Source of the DNA: Pandoraea fibrosis
Lineage (GTDB): Bacteria; Pseudomonadota; Gammaproteobacteria; Burkholderiales; Burkholderiaceae
DNA length: 64,000 nt
Assembly (NCBI RefSeq): GCF_000807775.2
Contig: NZ_CP047385.1
Coordinates: 5,208,001 to 5,272,000, forward strand
Direction of reading: 5' to 3'
Under the pieces are notes generated by a model. The model saw only the letters and a program-made list of their open reading frames with translations. It was not told where the DNA came from and ran no database searches. Made by a program: the position numbers and the translations under genes. Of this stretch, positions 25,712 through 33,434 are shown in pieces. Position 1 is the first letter of the stretch. Every line of letters starts with the position of its first letter.

Positions 25712-27439
25712 ATGAAAAACCCAACTTTCACTAAAGCGCTTCTGGCGACAGCTCTGAGCTGTGCGCTATTCAACGTCCACGCAGCCTCGCAGGCACCGGT
25801 CGGTGCCGAGAACGGTATGGTCGTCACGGCCCAGCACCTTGCGTCGAAAGTCGGCGTGGACGTGCTCAAGGCTGGCGGTAACGCCATCGACGCCGCCGTT
25901 GCCGTGGGCTACGCCCTCGCCGTGGTGTATCCGGCAGCCGGCAATATCGGCGGCGGTGGCTTCATGACGATCCAGCTTGCCGATGGCCGCAAGACCTTCC
26001 TCGACTTCCGCGAGAAGGCCCCGCTGGCTGCCACGGCGAACATGTATCTCGACAAGGACGGCAACGTCATCAAGGGTGCCTCGACCACCGGCTATCTCGC
26101 CGTAGGCGTGCCGGGCACCGTGTCGGGCATGGAATACGCCCGCGAGAAGTACGGCACGAAGACGCGTCAGCAACTGCTCGCCCCGGCGGTCACGCTCGCG
26201 GACAAGGGCTTTGTGCTCGATCAGGGCGACGTCGACATGCTGTGGACGTCGACCAAGGATTTCGAGAAGGATCGTGCCAACTCGGGCGCCATCTTCCTGA
26301 ACAAGGGACAGCCGTTCCAGCCGGGCGAGCGTCTCGTGCAGAAGGATCTCGCACGCACGCTGAAGCTCATCAGCGCCAAGGGCACCGATGGCTTCTACAA
26401 GGGTGAAGTCGCCGACAAGCTCGTGGCGTCGATGAAGGCCGGCGGCGGCATCATCACGCAGGCCGACCTCGATCAGTACAAGACGCGCGAACTCGCCCCG
26501 GTCGAATGCGACTATCGTGGCTATCACGTGGTGTCGGCACCGCCCCCCAGCTCGGGCGGCGTGGTGATCTGCGAGATCATGAACATCCTCGAGGGCTACC
26601 CGATGAAGGAACTGGGTTATCACTCGGCGCAGGGTGTGCACTACACGATCGAGGCGATGCGTCACGCTTACGTCGACCGCAACAGCTATCTGGGCGACCC
26701 GGACTTCATCAAGAACCCGATCGCGCAGTTGCTCGACAAGAGCTACGCCGCCAAGCTGCGTGCCGCCATCAACCCGCAGAAGGCCGGTATTTCGCAAGAG
26801 ATCAAGCCGGGCGTGCCGCCGCATGAAGGCAGCAACACCACGCACTACTCGATCATCGACCGCGACGGCAACGCTGTGTCCGTCACCTACACGTTGAACG
26901 ACTGGTTCGGCGCGAAGGTCATGGCCAACGGCACGGGCGTGCTGCTCAACGACGAAATGGACGACTTCACCGCCAAGGTCGGGGTGCCGAACCTGTACGG
27001 CCTGATCCAGGGTGAAGCGAACGCCATCGGCCCGGGTCGCCGTCCGCTGTCGTCGATGAGCCCGACGATCGTCACGAAGGATGGCAAGCCGGTCATGGTG
27101 GTGGGTACGCCGGGCGGTAGCCGCATCATTACGGCAACGCTGCTGACGATGCTCAACGTCATCGACTACGGCATGAATCTGCAGGAAGCCGTCGATGCAC
27201 CGCGCTTCCATCAACAGTGGATGCCGGAGGCGACCAACATCGAGCCGTTCGCGCTGAGCCCCGACACGCAGAAGATTCTCGAGAGCTGGGGCCAGAAGTT
27301 TGCCGGCCCGCAACCGGCGAATCACATCGCCGCGATTATCGTCGGCGCGCCGTCGCTGGGCGGTAAACCGATCGGCAAGAACCGCTACTACGGTTCGAAC
27401 GATCCGCGTCGCAATACGGGTCTCGCACTCGGGTATTAA
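25712..27439 (+). CDS. ggt: gamma-glutamyltransferase, periplasmic
   Basis: 575 residues, the classic length. A Sec signal peptide (about 1-24) ends V-H-A before A-S-Q-A. G-G-N-A-I-D-A-A-V-A is at 55-64 and G-N-I-G-G-G-G-F near 77-84. The catalytic threonine T376 begins T-T-H-Y-S after the predicted self-cleavage point. G-T-P-G-G-S-R-I-I lies in the small subunit, as in E. coli Ggt. It hydrolyses extracellular glutathione and other gamma-glutamyl peptides, releasing glutamate and Cys-Gly. The ATG is preceded by GAAAG. The gene is monocistronic, with a strong terminator 40 bases downstream. Confidence 0.95.
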   Translation: MKNPTFTKALLATALSCALFNVHAASQAPVGAENGMVVTAQHLASKVGVDVLKAGGNAIDAAVAVGYALAVVYPAAGNIGGGGFMTIQLADGRKTFLDFREKAPLAATANMYLDKDGNVIKGASTTGYLAVGVPGTVSGMEYAREKYGTKTRQQLLAPAVTLADKGFVLDQGDVDMLWTSTKDFEKDRANSGAIFLNKGQPFQPGERLVQKDLARTLKLISAKGTDGFYKGEVADKLVASMKAGGGIITQADLDQYKTRELAPVECDYRGYHVVSAPPPSSGGVVICEIMNILEGYPMKELGYHSAQGVHYTIEAMRHAYVDRNSYLGDPDFIKNPIAQLLDKSYAAKLRAAINPQKAGISQEIKPGVPPHEGSNTTHYSIIDRDGNAVSVTYTLNDWFGAKVMANGTGVLLNDEMDDFTAKVGVPNLYGLIQGEANAIGPGRRPLSSMSPTIVTKDGKPVMVVGTPGGSRIITATLLTMLNVIDYGMNLQEAVDAPRFHQQWMPEATNIEPFALSPDTQKILESWGQKFAGPQPANHIAAIIVGAPSLGGKPIGKNRYYGSNDPRRNTGLALGY

Positions 27440-27481
27440 CGCGATGCCTTGATCCGGACTGTGTCCGGTACAGTCAGTCGA

Positions 27482-27511
27482 TGGGGCCGCGCGAGCGGCC
27501 CCATTGATTTT
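27482..27511 (+). terminator. rho-independent terminator of ggt
   Basis: A nine-pair stem TGGGGCCGC / GCGGCCCCA with a four-base loop is followed by TTGATTTT on the plus strand, about 40 bases after the ggt stop. It also lies just beyond the end of the convergent metI gene, but on that strand it lacks a T tract. Confidence 0.85.
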
Positions 27512-27538
27512 GCAACGGCGCTAAAGACGCTAAAGACA

Positions 27539-28183
27539 TCAGCGGCGATGATCGACGCGCCGCGCGAGTCGCTCGCCTGCGAACTGCACAAGGGTGACAA
27601 GCGCGACGAGAATCACGATGACGTTGAACATGACGCTCGTCTCATAGCGCTCGTAACCATATCGCACCGCCAGATCCCCCAGACCGCCTGCACCGACGGC
27701 CCCGGCCATCGCCGACGCACCGACCATCGCAATCACCGTTACCGTCGCGCCGCCGAGAATGGCGGGCAATGCCTCGGGCAGCAATACGTGACGCACGATA
27801 TGCCAGCGACGGCAGCCCATCGCACGGGCCGCTTCGATCAGCCCCGGCTCGATTTCGCGCAAGCCGACTTGCGTCACGCGGGCAAAGAACGGGATCAGAT
27901 GCACCGCCAGCGGCACCACGGCGGCCCACGTTCCCATCGTCGTGCCGACGATCCAGCGTGTGACCGGCAACAGCGCCACCAGAAGAATGATGAACGGCAC
28001 CGCGCGGAACAGGTTCACCACGACCGACAGCGCCCGGTTCAGACGCGGTCGCGGTGCCAGGCCGCCCGGCGCGGTGACCACCAACACCACGGCCAGCAAC
28101 AACCCGAGTGCGAAGACGATGGCGCAAGCGCTCGTCACCATCAACAACGTTTCGCCAAGCGCGCGCAGATATTTGTCTAGCAT
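27539..28183 (-). CDS. metI: methionine-type ABC transporter permease
   Basis: 214 residues with five membrane segments, as in MetI. The EAA loop lies around 122-142 (G-L-I-E-A-A-R-A-M-G-C-R-R-W-H-I), and G-A-G-G-L-G-D-L-A and Y-G-Y-E-R-Y are typical of the family. The start ATG at 28183 lies 16 bases after the metN stop. With MetN and MetQ it would import methionine or a close analogue. MetI in other bacteria also serves D-methionine and methionine sulfoxide. Confidence 0.92.
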   Translation of the reverse strand: MLDKYLRALGETLLMVTSACAIVFALGLLLAVVLVVTAPGGLAPRPRLNRALSVVVNLFRAVPFIILLVALLPVTRWIVGTTMGTWAAVVPLAVHLIPFFARVTQVGLREIEPGLIEAARAMGCRRWHIVRHVLLPEALPAILGGATVTVIAMVGASAMAGAVGAGGLGDLAVRYGYERYETSVMFNVIVILVALVTLVQFAGERLARRVDHRR

Positions 28184-28199
28184 GGGAACTCCGGAAAAA

Positions 28200-29069
28200 T
28201 CAGAGCGCGTGAACCTGCGCCTTCGCACGCGTCGCCGACGCCGCGAGGCGTCCTTGCCATGCGTGTTGCAGCGGACGCAGTAGCGCACGAGTGGCGTCGG
28301 CCTGCGGGTTCGCGAACACCTCGTCGACCGCGCCCAGTTCGACGATGCGCCCCTGATCGAGCACCAGCACACGGTCGCATGCCTGATGGATCACGCCCAT
28401 GTCGTGGGTGATGAGCACCACGGTCAGACCGAACTCGCTTTGCACGTCGCCCAGTAGCGAGAGAATCGCGTCGGTCGTCTCGGGGTCGAGCGCCGAGGTC
28501 GCTTCGTCGCACAACAGGATTTCGGGGCGGTGGACAAGCGCACGCGCGATGCCCACGCGTTGTTTCTGGCCCCCGGAAAGCATGGCGGGATACGCATCGG
28601 CTTTGCCCGCCAGCCCGACGAGCGAGAGCAGTTCGTTCACACGCGGCGCGATCTGCGCTTTCGGCAGCCCCGTCACGCGCAGCGGCAACGCAACGTTCTC
28701 GAAAACGGTTTTCGCCGAGAGCAGATTGAAGTGCTGGAAGATCATGCCAATGCGGCATCGCAGACCGACGAGCGCGTCTTCGCCAAGGGTCGCGACATCG
28801 ATACCGTCGACCTTGACGTGACCGCTGCTCGGTAGCTCAAGCGCGTTGATCGTTCGCAGCAGCGTGGATTTGCCTGCGCCGCTGCGACCGATGATGCCAA
28901 AGCTCTCACCGCGTTGCACGGCGAACGAGATGTCTTGCAACGCGGCGCTCGAGGCCCCCGCATAGCGTTTGCCGAGCCCATCGAACGTGATGTGCGCAAC
29001 TTCGCGCGCGGCCGCCGTAGGCAGCCGTGTGACGGGGGCCGTCGACGTGTGTCGGGGAGTCGTGGTCAT
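28200..29069 (-). CDS. metN: methionine-type ABC transporter ATP-binding protein lacking NIL domain
   Basis: 289 residues. Walker [10 protein letters not shown] (about 60-68), signature L-S-G-G-Q and Walker [12 protein letters not shown] are present, with M-I-F-Q-H-F-N-L-L as in MetN. E. coli MetN is about 343 residues because of a C-terminal NIL/ACT domain that binds methionine and shuts transport off. Here the chain ends with a short Ala/Arg-rich tail and that domain is missing. Around 20 residues at the N-terminus precede the domain. The gene sits between metQ and metI. Confidence 0.9.
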   Translation of the reverse strand: MTTTPRHTSTAPVTRLPTAAAREVAHITFDGLGKRYAGASSAALQDISFAVQRGESFGIIGRSGAGKSTLLRTINALELPSSGHVKVDGIDVATLGEDALVGLRCRIGMIFQHFNLLSAKTVFENVALPLRVTGLPKAQIAPRVNELLSLVGLAGKADAYPAMLSGGQKQRVGIARALVHRPEILLCDEATSALDPETTDAILSLLGDVQSEFGLTVVLITHDMGVIHQACDRVLVLDQGRIVELGAVDEVFANPQADATRALLRPLQHAWQGRLAASATRAKAQVHAL

Positions 29070-29115
29070 CGCTTGTGTTCCTCGCGGGTGACGTGGGGCT
29101 TCGTGCGGTTCGGAA

Positions 29116-29133
29116 GACGCCGTTTGCGGCGTC
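29116..29133 (-). other. intercistronic hairpin between metQ and metN
   Basis: A seven-pair stem GACGCCG / CGGCGTC with TTTG loop sits in the 73-base gap after metQ. Such hairpins commonly stabilise the upstream message or partly end transcription, giving more binding protein than transporter. No T tract follows, so full termination is unlikely. Confidence 0.4.
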
Positions 29134-29142
29134 CCCCCTGCC

Positions 29143-29964
29143 TCAGAATGCCGGGACGACCGAGCCTTGATACTTCGTCTCGATGAATTTGCGCACGTCT
29201 TCAGACTGGTACGCCTTCACCAGCGGTGCGACCCACGGTGCGTTCTTGTCCTTCTCGCGCACGGCAATGATGTTCACGTAAGGATTGTTCTCGCGCTTCT
29301 CCACGGCAATGCCGTCGCGCGTGGCAATCAGGCCGGCCTGGTAGGCGAAGCTGTTCACGATGGCCGAGGCGTCCACGTCGGGCAGCGAGCGGGCCAGCAC
29401 CACCGAGGCGCTCTCGATGAATTCGAGCTTGCGTGGATTGGCCGTAACGTCGGCGAGTGTGGCCGTGCCGGTGTACGGATCGAAGCCGTCGCGCAATTTG
29501 ATCAGGCCATGGTCACGCAGAATCACCAGCGCGCGGGTCTGATTGCTCGGATCGTTCGGCAAACCGATCTTCGCGCCCACCGGGAGGGCTTCCAGCGACT
29601 TGTACTTCTTCGAATAGAAGGCGATGGGCGAAATCAGCGTGTCGCCCACGGACACGAGCTTGTACCCGCGTTGCTTGACCTGATCGCGCAGGAACGGAAT
29701 GTGCTGGAACGAGTTGGCATCGAGATCGCCGTTGTTGAGCGCTTCGTTCGGGCTCGCGGTGCCGGAGACCACCACCGTCTCGACGTTCAGGCCACGCGAC
29801 TTGGCGACCTTCGTGACGACTTCCCAGATCTCCTCGTCGACTCCGCCGCGCACACCGACCTTGAGCGGTTTGTCGGCAGCATGTGCGCCCATCGTCCCCA
29901 TCGTACCGATGGCCAGTGCGAGCGAGAGACGGCCGAGCAGGCGAAACCATTGGCGGCGTTGCAT
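29143..29964 (-). CDS. metQ: methionine-type ABC transporter substrate-binding protein (NlpA/MetQ family)
   Basis: 273 residues. A Sec signal peptide (about 1-29) ends A-H-A before A-D-K-P-L-K-V-G-V. No lipobox cysteine is present, unlike E. coli MetQ, so the protein should be soluble in the periplasm. Family features are N-S-F-Q-H-I-P-F-L near 84-92 (the D-A-N-x-F-Q-H core), P-I-A-F-Y-S-K-K-Y and [12 protein letters not shown]. It is the first gene of metQ-metN-metI; the promoter should lie in 29965-30190. Confidence 0.92.
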   Translation of the reverse strand: MQRRQWFRLLGRLSLALAIGTMGTMGAHAADKPLKVGVRGGVDEEIWEVVTKVAKSRGLNVETVVVSGTASPNEALNNGDLDANSFQHIPFLRDQVKQRGYKLVSVGDTLISPIAFYSKKYKSLEALPVGAKIGLPNDPSNQTRALVILRDHGLIKLRDGFDPYTGTATLADVTANPRKLEFIESASVVLARSLPDVDASAIVNSFAYQAGLIATRDGIAVEKRENNPYVNIIAVREKDKNAPWVAPLVKAYQSEDVRKFIETKYQGSVVPAF

Positions 29965-30242
29965 GGGTGATTTCCTTTCGATAGTGAGCGGGAGGGTGCC
30001 AATTCAGGCGAAGGCACAGTCTAGGAAACCGCCCCCGATGGCGTCCAATAACCAAACGCGCAAAGCAAATTCGACACCCGGCGCAGAGCATTCGCAGACC
30101 GAAGGTTCGATGAATGTAACTTTTTGTAATACGCGAGCGGGAAATTCAGGAACTCCTCGTTGACCTGCCGTCCAACAGGTTTCCCCGTGTATTGCGTCTG
30201 TGTCCGTGTGGCGGCCCTCGCCGCACGAGGCTGTTCTTTTGC

Positions 30243-31550
30243 ATGCACGCGTCGACCGTCACCCTCTCACTACGGAATCGCGCGAAGATGTCTGCCCTGT
30301 GGTATCCGCTGCTCAGCCCCTCCCTGCCCCGTCTCTACGGTCTGCCGCCGCGCGTTATCGCGCTCGCGCGTCTGGTGCTCTTCGGCGTGATATTGCTGAT
30401 CGCGGGGCTGCCTGTGAGCGACGCGCTCGGCGCCACCGCCCATCACGCCAGCACCGGCAAGCGCCGTGACGACGCGACCAAAAAGAAGAAAGCTGTAGCG
30501 AAGAAGCCGGCGAAATCCTCACATCGGAAAGCGGCAGCCGCGAGTACCTCGCGCAAGCGCGCGGCAACCGCTCGGGCAAAGACACCCGCCGGGCGCAAGG
30601 CGGTGAAGCCGCCGCGTCGGGCGGAGGCCGCAGCGAAACGTCCGTCAACGACGGCTAAGCGGCACGTGGCGCCGAAGACATCGACAGCCGCCGTGGCTGC
30701 GGCAGCACCAGCGGCGGTGTCCCGGAACGTCAAGGCACCGCCGCCTCAAGTGAGCAGCGACGCGAAACCCCGACTCCTCGCGCGTTGCGGCTTCACGCCG
30801 GCATCGCGCAAGCGTCTGTTCTCACGGGCCGTCTATATCGTCGACGAGAAAACGAATACGCCGCTCTTCGCCCGCAATGCGGATCAGGTGCGGCCGATTG
30901 CCTCGCTGTCCAAGCTGATGACGGCCGTGGTCTGGCTCGACAGCCGGCCGGCGATGCGCACGCCGCTCACCGTGACGAAGGCAGACCTCGATACGCTCAA
31001 GTACACGCATTCACGTCTCGCGGTCGGCTCGACGCTCTCTCGGGCCGATATGCTGCACATCTCGCTGATGGCGTCGGAGAACCGGGCCGCCGCCGCGTTG
31101 AGCCGCGACTATCCGGGCGGACGCGCGGCGTTCATCTCGGCCATGAACGCCAAAGCACGCGCGTTGAACATGCCGAATACGCGTTTTGAAAACTCGACCG
31201 GGTTATCGCCACGCAATGTGTCGACGGCGCGCGAGCTGGCACGTCTGGTGCGCGCGTCGAACGCCTACCCGCTCATTCGGCGCTATTCGATCGATCATCA
31301 GCAGTTGGTGCGCACGGGCAAAGGGCAACTGCAATACGTCAATACGAACCGGCTGGTGCGCTACGGAAAAGTGAATGCGAGTGTGCAGAAGACCGGCTTC
31401 ATCAACGAGTCGGGGCACAACATGGTGATGCGCGTGATGGTGCATAAGCGGCGTCCCGTCATTGTGACGATGCTCGGCAGCGACACGCCGGAAGGCTCGC
31501 GCCTCGACGGGGTGCGCATTGCGCATTGGTTGTCGTGTTCGCTGAAATGA
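30243..31550 (+). CDS. pbpG: D-alanyl-D-alanine endopeptidase/carboxypeptidase (PBP7-like) with basic linker
   Basis: 435 residues from the ATG at 30243 (GAGG upstream); 30288 is an alternative. A membrane/signal segment (about 38-60) is followed by a long Lys/Ala/Arg-rich, low-complexity stretch (about 70-165). The S11 penicillin-binding domain then follows with S221-L-S-K224, S278-E-N and K383-T-G. These give the acylating serine and its partners, so the enzyme should be active on peptidoglycan cross-links or stem peptides in the periplasm. The basic linker is longer than in E. coli PbpG and could bind teichoic-like or anionic wall polymers, or LPS. The gene is monocistronic and convergent with a drug-efflux gene. 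Confidence 0.9.
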   Translation: MHASTVTLSLRNRAKMSALWYPLLSPSLPRLYGLPPRVIALARLVLFGVILLIAGLPVSDALGATAHHASTGKRRDDATKKKKAVAKKPAKSSHRKAAAASTSRKRAATARAKTPAGRKAVKPPRRAEAAAKRPSTTAKRHVAPKTSTAAVAAAAPAAVSRNVKAPPPQVSSDAKPRLLARCGFTPASRKRLFSRAVYIVDEKTNTPLFARNADQVRPIASLSKLMTAVVWLDSRPAMRTPLTVTKADLDTLKYTHSRLAVGSTLSRADMLHISLMASENRAAAALSRDYPGGRAAFISAMNAKARALNMPNTRFENSTGLSPRNVSTARELARLVRASNAYPLIRRYSIDHQQLVRTGKGQLQYVNTNRLVRYGKVNASVQKTGFINESGHNMVMRVMVHKRRPVIVTMLGSDTPEGSRLDGVRIAHWLSCSLK

Positions 31551-31551
31551 T

Positions 31552-31581
31552 GCGCACGCTCATGGGAAAGTGAGCGCGCGC
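31552..31581. terminator. possible bidirectional hairpin between pbpG and the MFS pump
   Basis: CGCTCA (31557-31562) pairs with TGAGCG (31571-31576), and after one mismatch GCGC pairs with GCGC. It fills much of the 45-base gap between two convergent genes. It lacks a T tract on either side, so I give it low confidence. Confidence 0.35.
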
Positions 31582-31595
31582 TTATGCCTTGCCGG

Positions 31596-33110
31596 TCAGC
31601 GCTTGCGCGCGTGCCAGCGACCCCAGACGGCCGTTGCGAAGAGCAGCAACGCGCCCGCACCGATCACCGCGTTGAAGCCCTGATTGAAGGCGGCATTCGC
31701 CATAGTCATCAACGCGTCGGCCAGCGCTGGCGGCAGGTGCTCCGCGACCAGTTGCGCTTCGTCGAGACTGTCGCGCACGGTGTCGGGCAACGCCACCGCT
31801 TGCGGCACATCCATTGCCCGGCCGTAGACGAACGTCAGCAGGCTTCCCATGAACGTCACGCCCAGCGCGCCACCCAGTTCATAAGACACCTCTTCGACCG
31901 ACGCCGCCATGCCAGCGCGCTCGGGCGGGGCACTCTGCATGATGGTGCTCGATGCCGCGGTCATCGTGGCGCCCACACCAAGGCCAAGAATCGCCAGCGA
32001 TAGCGCCGACCCGACTAGCCCCATGTCGCGCGTGACGAGGTAACCGGCCATACCGACCGCCGATATCAGCAACGCGATCGGCAACATCCGTGCGCCGCCC
32101 ATCCGCGGCAGCAACCGCCCGGCAATCGGCCCCGCCACGAAAGCGGCCAGCGACAGCGGCATGTTGGCCAATCCCGCTTCCAGCGGTGAATACCCGAGGA
32201 CCAGTTGCAAGCGCTGGCTGAACACCAGTTGCATGCCGATCAATGCGGCGGCAGCCACTAGCGCCGCAGCGACCGCACCCGAGAATGCCGGATTGCGAAA
32301 CAGCGCAAAGTCGAGCAACGGGTGTTCGCTGCGTTGCTGCCGTCGCACGAAAGCCCACAGGAAGACACCTCCTACGATCAGTGCCACGACCACCGCGGCC
32401 CAGTCCGGAGACGATTTGCCCGCGCTCTTGATCGCATACGTCAGCCCGATCAGGCCGACCATGAAGAGCAGCGAGCCCCACCAGTCCCACGGTTGGGTCG
32501 ACGTTGCACCGCCCTTCGGAATCAGCCACCACGCGAGCGGCAGTGCCACGAGCACGATGGGGACATTGATCAGGAAGACCGAGCCCCACCAGAAATGCTC
32601 GAGCAGCGCGCCACCGACGATCGGCCCGAACGCGGCGCCGCCGGAGGCAACGGACGCCCAGATACCGATAGCGAGCGCTCGCTCATGGGCGTCGGCAAAC
32701 GTCAGTCGGATCAATGACAAGGTTGCGGGCATCATCATGGCGGCGCCGACGCCAAGGAATGCACGCGCGCCGATCAGGAAGTTGGCGTCGGGGGAAAATG
32801 CCGCTGCGAGCGACGCCACGCCGAAGACCACCAGTCCGGCGAGGAAAAGACGCTTGTGGCCGAGTCGATCGCCCAACGTGCCCATGCCGAGCAGCAGGCC
32901 CGACACCACGAGTGCGTAAGCATTGACGATCCACAGCTTGGCGGAGGCCGTCGCTGCCAGATCGTGGGTCAGACGAGGCAGTGCCGTATAGAGCACCGTC
33001 ATGTCGATCACGATGAGCAGCAGCGCCACCGACACAATGGCAAGTACCAGCCAGCGACGTGCGCCGCTCGACTGGGTTGCCGGGTGCGATGAAGTAAGCA
33101 GACTGGACAT
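31596..33110 (-). CDS. MFS multidrug efflux pump, DHA2 (14-TM, EmrB/SmvA-like)
   Basis: 504 residues from the ATG at 33110, preceded by AAGGAGC. About fourteen membrane segments. The DHA2 features are V-I-D-M-T-V-L-Y-T-A-L-P in helix 1, L-G-D-R-L-G-H-K-R in loop 2-3 and G-A-A-M-M-M-P-A-T-L-S in helix 4. The sequence resembles the SmvA/methyl viologen and QacA branch, which exports cationic lipophilic compounds using the proton gradient. No adjacent regulator gene is present; the gene starts from a 324-base region shared with the divergent OPT transporter gene. Confidence 0.88.
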   Translation of the reverse strand: MSSLLTSSHPATQSSGARRWLVLAIVSVALLLIVIDMTVLYTALPRLTHDLAATASAKLWIVNAYALVVSGLLLGMGTLGDRLGHKRLFLAGLVVFGVASLAAAFSPDANFLIGARAFLGVGAAMMMPATLSLIRLTFADAHERALAIGIWASVASGGAAFGPIVGGALLEHFWWGSVFLINVPIVLVALPLAWWLIPKGGATSTQPWDWWGSLLFMVGLIGLTYAIKSAGKSSPDWAAVVVALIVGGVFLWAFVRRQQRSEHPLLDFALFRNPAFSGAVAAALVAAAALIGMQLVFSQRLQLVLGYSPLEAGLANMPLSLAAFVAGPIAGRLLPRMGGARMLPIALLISAVGMAGYLVTRDMGLVGSALSLAILGLGVGATMTAASSTIMQSAPPERAGMAASVEEVSYELGGALGVTFMGSLLTFVYGRAMDVPQAVALPDTVRDSLDEAQLVAEHLPPALADALMTMANAAFNQGFNAVIGAGALLLFATAVWGRWHARKR

Positions 33111-33434
33111 CGGGAAGCTCCTTTGACTGCGCGATCCCCGTTTCCCCTGGGGAGTCCACGCGTTTGCTTTTACTTTTAGGGGAAAACCCGCATCATCCAT
33201 CAATAAATCGATTAAGAAAAGTTGGATTCCATCGAACAAATCGATGGATTCTGTACGTATGGAATCTGCCGATGGGTAGATGGGATTGAAGTGAGTGGGG
33301 ACTGGCTTCGGGGATTGGGAAGGTAAATTCGAACGGTCGTTCTATCTCGCCCGTCAAGACTGGCGGTGCACCACCGGGGCGCATACAATTTGCGCCACAT
33401 TCCCATTGGGTAAAAAACTCCCCCCGATTCATAC
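33111..33434. promoter_or_regulatory. divergent promoter region of MFS pump and OPT transporter
   Basis: This 324-base gap serves two divergent genes. The centre is relatively AT-rich. It holds an inverted repeat, TCCATCG-N7-CGATGGA at 33228-33248, plus further GGAATC/GATGGG-like echoes just downstream, a pattern that suits a repressor operator. I could not place -35 and -10 boxes with confidence. Minus-strand open frames across this gap look like chance frames. Confidence 0.4.

Noticed and set aside
25766..27325. Minus-strand open frame (519 codons) opposite the exported gamma-glutamyltransferase
   Set aside because: Antisense shadow of a gene with a complete set of family motifs.
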